Assembly: GCA_011052165.1 (NCBI GenBank)
Contig: DRJN01000463.1
Span: 1 to 10,882 of the forward strand
Direction of reading: 5' to 3'
DNA: 10,882 bases
Origin: Gammaproteobacteria bacterium
GTDB lineage: Bacteria; Pseudomonadota; Gammaproteobacteria; UBA6429; Thiohalophilaceae
The position numbers and the translations under genes were made by a program. The notes under the pieces are model-generated. The model was not told where the DNA came from, ran no database searches, and saw nothing but the letters and a program-made list of their open reading frames with translations. Shown here one piece after another: positions 6,701 to 10,882 of this stretch. Numbering within the stretch: position 1 is the stretch's first letter; every line of letters starts with the position of its first letter.

Positions 6701-7711
6701 TCAGGCAACCGGGATCAACTTCAGCAGTTCACGGATCACGTCGTTGGAGTTGATGCCTTCGGCTTCGGCCTCAAAAGAAACCAGTAGCCGGTGACGCATC
6801 ACGTCGAAGGCCACGGCCTGCACGTCAGCCGGTGAGACATAGTCACGGCCGTCCAGCCAGGCGCGGGCGCGGGCGCAGCGATCGAGGGCGATGGTGGCGC
6901 GTGGACTGGCGCCAAAGTTTACCCAGCGGGCCAGCTCCCGGCTGTAGGGCGCCGGGTCGCGGCTGGCCAGGACCAGTTGCACCAGGTATTCCTCTACCGG
7001 TTCGGCCATGTGGATGTGGAGCACTTCATGGCGGGCCGCGAAAATCTGTTCTTTGCGCAGTTCCAGTTCGCTGGGCGCCGGGCGGGTGTCTTCGCGTTCG
7101 GCTTGCTGGCGGGCCAGTTGCAGAATGGCATGTTCCGATTTGGCATCGGGGTAGTCGATGCGAACATGCATGAGAAAACGATCCAACTGGGCTTCAGGGA
7201 GGGCATAAGTGCCTTCCTGTTCGATGGGATTCTGGGTGGCCATTACCAGAAACGGACGCGGCAGGGGATAGGTGTGGCGGCCGACGGTGATCTGTTTTTC
7301 ACCCATGGCTTCGAGCAGCGCCGATTGCACCTTCGCGGGTGCGCGGTTGATTTCGTCGGCCAGAATCAAATTGTGAAACAGGGGTCCCTGCTGAAAATGA
7401 AAGTCACCGGTTTCGGGCCGGTAGATGTCGGTGCCGGTCAGATCGCTGGGCAGCAAATCAGGAGTAAACTGAAGGCGGTGAAAGTCACCTTCCAGAACCG
7501 AAGCCAGCTCCTTGATGGCTGTGGTTTTGGCCAGCCCCGGTGCACCTTCCACCAACAGATGGCCGTCGGCCAGCAGGGCGATGAGCAAACGTTCGATGAG
7601 CGCCTGCTGGCCGATGATGCGTTGTTGCAGGTGTTCGCGGACCTGGTGGAAGGCGAGGTAGTTGGTGCTGTTAGCGGTTTCTGTTTCTGCCGGGACGATG
7701 TTTACGTTCAT
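6701..7711 (-). CDS. moxR: MoxR-family AAA+ ATPase
   Basis: A 336-residue protein from the ATG at 7709-7711. AAA+ features occur in order: Walker A GAPGLAKT at 56-63, the MoxR-typical LQFTPDLLPSDLTG at about 80-93, Walker B LILADEINRAP at 115-125 with D119/E120, sensor 1 MATQNP near 157-162, the arginine-finger stretch EAQLDRF near 173-179, and GASPRAT in the lid domain as sensor 2. The protein should hydrolyse ATP as a ring and act as a chaperone-like remodeller for VWA proteins, which the next genes supply. The frame stays open 25 codons further upstream, but AAGGAG at 7721-7726, 9 bases before the ATG, picks this start. The upstream extension would also overlap the yfdX-like gene. The start is one base after the yfdX stop and the end is one base before the DUF58 start, so the gene is embedded in the operon. 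Confidence 0.96.
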   Translation of the reverse strand: MNVNIVPAETETANSTNYLAFHQVREHLQQRIIGQQALIERLLIALLADGHLLVEGAPGLAKTTAIKELASVLEGDFHRLQFTPDLLPSDLTGTDIYRPETGDFHFQQGPLFHNLILADEINRAPAKVQSALLEAMGEKQITVGRHTYPLPRPFLVMATQNPIEQEGTYALPEAQLDRFLMHVRIDYPDAKSEHAILQLARQQAEREDTRPAPSELELRKEQIFAARHEVLHIHMAEPVEEYLVQLVLASRDPAPYSRELARWVNFGASPRATIALDRCARARAWLDGRDYVSPADVQAVAFDVMRHRLLVSFEAEAEGINSNDVIRELLKLIPVA

Positions 7712-7712
7712 G

Positions 7713-8384
7713 TTAAATAACTCCTTGGCTGTTGTATTCAGTGTGCTGATCGGCATGTTTGTCCGGTCGGGTTTTTGTCGATGCATTGATGATCATGTGT
7801 TTATGGATCAGACCTGCTTCGGCATCAGACAGCGTTTTACTGGCCTCATGGGTATTTTTTCTGGAAAGTGATTTGAGGGCGGATTTGACTTTTCCAAGTG
7901 TCGCCGCAACAGGCAGGTCGACAAAGCTGTACTGTAGTTCGATACCGACGGCCTTGAGCGCCTCGATAACTTTTTTGTGTCTCCCGCGCATGACATCCAA
8001 ATGGGTGTTTTCCAGTTTCTGTCTGAGCTGATCTGTGATTTTCACTTCTTTTTTGACGCCCAGTTGTGAATAGATGGAAAGCAGACCGGTGACATTATCC
8101 TTCTCATTGGTGACTTCGGATTTCAGCTTTGTCAATAGTTTCCGGGCCTTCTTAAGATACTGATGGGCTTCTTCGCTGTGTTCTTTAGAAAGCAGCTCTC
8201 GTGCTGCGACGATGTATGACATCGCCTTGCGGCCGTTTCTCTCAAGTACGCCGGCCTGCTGGATTTGCTGTTGTCTTGAATCTGTTGCAGCGGTCGGCGT
8301 TGCGGCCATGCTGTCGGTGGTGCTGAGCATCATGGCGGCAAGCAGAAGCAGGATGGTCCCTGAATTTTTTATGTTGGTGTGCAT
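7713..8384 (-). CDS. YfdX-family secreted protein
   Basis: A 223-residue protein. Residues 8-27 form a signal peptide (ILLLLAAMML, cleavage likely after SMA). The mature part is almost all helical and matches the YfdX pattern. A first helical hairpin at about 48-88 (GRKAMSYIVAARELL and EEAHQYLKKARKLL) resembles the YfdX GLxAMxxVxxARLAL / KAKEL segment. A middle GRHKKVIEALKAVGIELQY stretch follows, then LPVAATLGKVKSALKSL and THEASKTLSDAEAGL to about 192. A His/Lys/Asp-containing tail (194-214) seems extra. YfdX proteins are periplasmic, of unclear biochemistry, and have been linked to acid and antibiotic stress in enterics. The start has GAGGT at 8392-8396, 7 bases upstream. As the first gene of the bat block it may report to, or be handled by, the envelope complex. 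It looks less GC-rich than the genes after it. The family call is from memory of the pattern. Confidence 0.78.
   Translation of the reverse strand: MHTNIKNSGTILLLLAAMMLSTTDSMAATPTAATDSRQQQIQQAGVLERNGRKAMSYIVAARELLSKEHSEEAHQYLKKARKLLTKLKSEVTNEKDNVTGLLSIYSQLGVKKEVKITDQLRQKLENTHLDVMRGRHKKVIEALKAVGIELQYSFVDLPVAATLGKVKSALKSLSRKNTHEASKTLSDAEAGLIHKHMIINASTKTRPDKHADQHTEYNSQGVI
7721..7726 (-). promoter_or_regulatory. moxR ribosome binding site, located in the last codons of the yfdX-like gene
   Basis: AAGGAG on the minus strand lies 9 bases before the moxR ATG and overlaps the codons for Gln-Gly-Val at the end of the YfdX-like protein. It decides the moxR start and implies coupled translation of the two genes. 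Confidence 0.8.
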
Positions 8385-8829
8385 GGCTCTGACCTCGTGT
8401 CAGTTGAAAACGCCGTTGAGTTTGAGCGGCTGGCCCGCGCGTCACCGCCAGCTTCGGATACCACAGTACCTTGTCCCGGTTTAACGGGAGGTGGAGGAGA
8501 TATTAAGATTTGTTAATGTTATGGGTGCGGAAAAGGAGGAAAGCTGAGTTCCGTGCGTGAGCTTTGCATCTGTCCGAACAGCCTCTGTGCCATTACCACG
8601 ATACCCGGATGGCGATACCCATTGGGTATTAGCAATAAGAATCTTCCGTTTTGATCGAAAACAACCCCTAATGAGAAGAAATGAGAACGGCATTGTGTTG
8701 ATCTCAGCGGGTGTTTTTTTGCGGGTCAGATCAAGAAAAACCACCTTAAACGCACGGGCGTCACGCCCCAGTGTGTTCCCCATTCGTCCAACAGCCCCGC
8801 GTGTGGCCCCAATGCTAAGGTTTAGAACC
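8385..8829. promoter_or_regulatory. Divergent control region between the yfdX-moxR-bat block and the EamA gene
   Basis: A 445-base non-coding stretch that must hold promoters for both directions. An AT-rich patch at about 8500-8520 lies 115-135 bases before yfdX and could carry its minus-strand promoter; I see no clear -35/-10 pair. Inverted repeats present are TCCCG/CGGGA (8474-8489), AAAGCT/AGCTTT (8540-8565), a perfect 15-base palindrome (8615-8629), the near-palindrome GTTTTGATCGAAAAC (8648-8662) and TTGATCT/AGATCAA (8698-8734). Frames open across parts of it (plus strand from 8557, minus strand 8481-8831), but their translations look non-coding and lack good start signals. Confidence 0.6.
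8615..8629. promoter_or_regulatory. Perfect 15-bp palindrome, candidate operator
   Basis: ATACCCATTGGGTAT reads as two perfect 7-base arms around one central base. A further copy of the half-site GATACCC lies at 8600-8606, 14 bases before the GATACCC that starts the palindrome at 8614. This is the form expected of a dimeric repressor or activator site. The binding protein is unknown. Confidence 0.5.
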
Positions 8830-9786
8830 ATGAGTACATCGCCCCGTACTGCTGTCTTTTTGACAATTATCGCGACATTCTTCTGGGGGTCGAATTTCGT
8901 TGTGGTGAAATCATCCCTCGCCAGCTTACCGCCGTGGACGGCAGCCGCCGAACGCTTCGTGATTGCGGCGATCTGTATTTCATTGGTTCTTCATTTTAAA
9001 ACAGGATTCAATCTCAAAGTTCTGCGACAAAATGCCCTTGCTTATGCCCTCCTGGGGGGCGTCGGTATTGCCGGTTTTAACGGCGCGTTTTTCATCGGTT
9101 TACAAACGGCCGATCCGGTGACGGCGGCTTTGATTATGGCCACGACGCCACTTTCGGCAAATTTTTTTGAGGCCGCTCTCAACCGGCGCTTTCCAGGCCA
9201 GTGGCGAATTGCCGGGATGATTATAAGCCTGATCGGGGTGGCGCTGGTAGTCACGGACGGGACGTTTTTTATGGGCGTCAACCTGGCATACGTTCCGGGG
9301 GACGGGATTATCGTATTGGGAAGTTTGGTCTGGGCTCTATATACCGTGGGTTGCCGGAGATTCGTCAAAGAAAGCACTCCCCTGGAAACAACAACATGGA
9401 CAATGATTTCAGGTGCGCTGACCCTTGTTGTCATGGCATTCATTGTCGAGCAGCCGCTAACCGCTGTGGCGGGAGGGACGTTTTATAGTCACGCCGCAAC
9501 GGTTTATCTGGCGACCATGGGCGCTGTGCTGGCATACTTGTTTTTTATCACCGGTGTGTATGTTCGCGGCCCGGGTCGTACGGCGGTATTTCTTAATTTT
9601 GTTCCGGTGTTTGCTCTTCTTATCTCTATCGTACAGGGACATGTTCCCAGAGAAATTCAGGTGCTGGGTATTATTGTGACGATCCTCGGCGTGATGATCG
9701 CTGATGGCACGCTGCTCGCCACCCTGGCAAAGGCGCGACGAGGTTCAGTGACTAGGCAGTACAGCAAGCCATCTGATGGGGCGTAA
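8830..9786 (+). CDS. EamA/DMT-superfamily transporter
   Basis: A 318-residue, very hydrophobic protein with about ten membrane helices in two homologous halves, as in EamA (RhaT/YdcZ-like) exporters of the drug/metabolite transporter superfamily. The first half opens with TIIATFFWGSNFVVVKSSL (12-30), whose FWGSNFV is the hallmark of EamA helix 1, and includes LQTADPVTAALIMATTPL (91-108). The second half opens around 155-170 with GDGIIVLGSLVWALYTV and ends with LGIIVTILGVMIADG (279-293). Such proteins export amino acids or other small metabolites, but substrate cannot be read from sequence. The frame is open from 8557, but the extra 91 residues look non-coding. The ATG at 8830 has AAGG at 8817-8820, 9 bases upstream, and begins a normal family N-terminus. 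It runs head-to-tail against the LysR gene, overlapping it by 35 bases. Confidence 0.9.
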   Translation: MSTSPRTAVFLTIIATFFWGSNFVVVKSSLASLPPWTAAAERFVIAAICISLVLHFKTGFNLKVLRQNALAYALLGGVGIAGFNGAFFIGLQTADPVTAALIMATTPLSANFFEAALNRRFPGQWRIAGMIISLIGVALVVTDGTFFMGVNLAYVPGDGIIVLGSLVWALYTVGCRRFVKESTPLETTTWTMISGALTLVVMAFIVEQPLTAVAGGTFYSHAATVYLATMGAVLAYLFFITGVYVRGPGRTAVFLNFVPVFALLISIVQGHVPREIQVLGIIVTILGVMIADGTLLATLAKARRGSVTRQYSKPSDGA

Positions 9787-10678
9787 TGTTGCTGAAGATG
9801 TCCTCACAGGCGCCCAGAAAAATATGCGCGTTACCTTCGCGTTTGATCAATTCAAACGAAAGCTGAAGCTCATTGTCGATCGTGGACTCAAAGCGTTTGA
9901 AAACAATGCCTGCTTTTGGCGAAAGAGCCAGGGATCCCGAAAGAAATGCCATACCTTCCCCGGCGATTATTTTTGCGAAAAGTGCTTCGCGATAATTAGG
10001 CTTAGGGCGGAGTTCTGGCTGATAGGCATGCTTCCAAAAAAGACGCTCAGCACGATCATAAAGCAGGGGGTTGCACAAACGTTTAAACCAGAACAAGGGA
10101 ATATTGGGGAGGTCTCGAAATGAGAGCCGCCCAGCGGGCAAATCAATATCAGAGCTGATAACAAGCAAGAGCGATTCCGAGAAGAAAGGTTTTGCTCTTA
10201 GGCCGTCGGGAAGGTTCTGTTGGCCCACAACAACCGCTATGTCGATACGCCCAGAGGCAACCTGGTTCATAAGACGGCGCGAAGTGCCATAGGTTTCATG
10301 GACCGAGACCTCGTTTCCCTGCGCGCGTAACGTCCGTTCGATATTGGGAAACAAGGCTGGGTTCAGGATCTGCGTAAACCCTATGTTGAGGTGTTCCTTC
10401 GGCCGTTCTCCTGCCATGCGCGCATCGTGAAGACCATTACGCAGATCGTGGAGTATATTTCGTGCCTGCTCAGCAAGAATGGCACCCGCATCTGTCAAAT
10501 GCACCGAATGGGTGTCACGCTTAAACAGCACAACGCCAACAAGGCTCTCAAGCGCCTTGATGTGACGGGACAAGGGGGGTTGCGATAAATTCAGACGTTG
10601 GGCCGCTTCGCGGAAATTGAGCGTGTCGGCAACGGCAACCAGACATTCTAACTGTCGTGTTGAAGGATAATGGATCAT
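9752..10678 (-). CDS. LysR-type transcriptional regulator
   Basis: A 308-residue regulator of normal family length. The N-terminal winged helix-turn-helix spans about 5-65, with ADTLNFREAAQRLNLSQPPL then SRHIKALE (17-44) as recognition region and LTDAGAILAEQAR (61-73) at the wing end. The linker helix and two-lobed effector domain follow from about 95 (LNIGFTQILNPALF). Spacing and the SQPPLSRHI core are close to the BenM/CatM-like branch, but the effector is unknown. The start is supported by AAGGAAG at 10685-10691, 6 bases before the ATG. Its stop lies inside the last codons of the EamA gene, so the two transcripts overlap. It may regulate that transporter, a divergent gene to the right of the window, or both; LysR proteins usually act on a divergent neighbour. 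Confidence 0.94.
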   Translation of the reverse strand: MIHYPSTRQLECLVAVADTLNFREAAQRLNLSQPPLSRHIKALESLVGVVLFKRDTHSVHLTDAGAILAEQARNILHDLRNGLHDARMAGERPKEHLNIGFTQILNPALFPNIERTLRAQGNEVSVHETYGTSRRLMNQVASGRIDIAVVVGQQNLPDGLRAKPFFSESLLLVISSDIDLPAGRLSFRDLPNIPLFWFKRLCNPLLYDRAERLFWKHAYQPELRPKPNYREALFAKIIAGEGMAFLSGSLALSPKAGIVFKRFESTIDNELQLSFELIKREGNAHIFLGACEDIFSNITPHQMACCTA

Positions 10679-10882
10679 GTTCAGCTTCCTTGACGGTTAC
10701 GTGTCTTTAAGGCCAGGGCCTGGATCAATGTGGTCCCTTTTTAGAAAACGATTTCCCTATTTCATATTACCGAGGTTGGTGTTTATCATCCTAACCTGGA
10801 TAAACCACAAGACTCTGTTCAGTACCCCCTTGAGGGGTATAAGTACCTTCACGAAATAATTTTCTGCAAAATGCACAGAAAA
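10679..10882. promoter_or_regulatory. LysR upstream control region with several inverted repeats
   Basis: An AT-rich region upstream of the LysR gene. On the minus strand TAATAT at 10764-10769 is a fair -10 element, with only a weak TTAGGA 19 bases upstream (10789-10794), as seen at regulated promoters. Three dyads stand out: GTTTATC-N11-GATAAAC (10781-10805), TACCCC-N5-GGGGTA (10823-10839) and TTTTCTG-N9-CAGAAAA (10860-10882). On the plus strand TTGAGG (10830-10835) and AATAAT (10855-10860) could be a 19-spaced promoter for a gene beyond the window. No credible ORF is seen here. Confidence 0.5.
10781..10805. promoter_or_regulatory. Inverted repeat GTTTATC-N11-GATAAAC, candidate LysR site
   Basis: Two perfect 7-base arms are separated by 11 bases, 103-127 bases upstream of the LysR start and overlapping its possible -35 region. 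LysR-type proteins bind imperfect dyads of this scale near divergent promoters. A second register (ATCC/GGAT) lies inside it. Assignment to this regulator is inference. Confidence 0.45.

Noticed and set aside
6977..7720. 247-codon plus-strand frame opposite moxR
   Set aside because: Antisense to a fully conserved AAA+ gene whose motifs are intact; the long opening reflects GC-rich codon use.
7712..7786. Upstream extension of moxR by 25 codons
   Set aside because: It would overlap the yfdX-like gene, and AAGGAG points to the ATG at 7709-7711; MoxR proteins need no such extension.
8711..8720. Seven-T run as part of an intrinsic terminator
   Set aside because: No stable GC-rich stem lies immediately before it on either strand; the arms at 8698-8734 surround the run rather than precede it.
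8557..8829. 91-codon N-terminal extension of the EamA transporter frame
   Set aside because: The extension is Arg-rich, shows no membrane or family pattern, and lacks a good ribosome site. The ATG at 8830 starts a normal EamA N-terminus with AAGG upstream.
8481..8831. 116-codon minus-strand frame in the intergenic region
   Set aside because: No recognisable domain, no good ribosome site, and its start overlaps the transporter start. It lies across inverted repeats expected in a control region.
9769..9779. CCATC-T-GATGG as a bidirectional terminator between EamA and LysR genes
   Set aside because: It has a one-base centre, weak stem and no T-run, and lies inside both coding regions.

Overview
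The window looks like a piece of a gammaproteobacterial chromosome. The basis is the MoxR/Bat gene order with BatB and BatC fused into one VWA-TPR protein, a neighbouring enolase gene, a YfdX-family gene, and a GC-rich coding style. Genus cannot be named from this sequence alone. No RNA gene, CRISPR array, insertion sequence or convincing intrinsic terminator was seen.

Left edge (1-122, minus strand): the first 40 or so codons of an enolase gene that continues outside the window. A 177-base gap separates it from the gene block upstream.

Positions 300-8384, all on the minus strand and so read right to left: one tightly packed seven-gene block. The order of transcription is yfdX-like, moxR, a DUF58 protein, a DUF4381 protein, batA, a batB/batC fusion, and batD. 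Every junction is an overlap or a gap of 21 bases or fewer: TAA-C-ATG, TGA-T-ATG, an ATGA overlap, TGA-C-ATG, an 8-base overlap, then 21 bases. The layout implies a MoxR AAA+ ATPase acting with a cytoplasmic DUF58 VWA-like protein and a set of inner-membrane proteins. Those are DUF4381, two VWA proteins with intact metal sites (BatA and BatB/C), and BatD with a large periplasmic part. This matches known MoxR/VWA envelope-stress and 'aerotolerance' systems. The unusual element is the promoter-proximal YfdX-like secreted protein, whose last codons carry the moxR ribosome binding site.

Positions 8385-8829: a 445-base non-coding region between the divergent yfdX and the transporter gene. It holds a perfect 15-base palindrome and several other inverted repeats.

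Positions 8830-10678: a plus-strand EamA/DMT-type 10-TM exporter that converges on a minus-strand LysR-type regulator. Their 3' ends overlap by 35 bases. By eye this pair and its flanks are less GC-rich than the bat genes.

Right edge (10679-10882): an AT-rich upstream region of the LysR gene with at least three inverted repeats, probably a control region shared with a gene outside the window.
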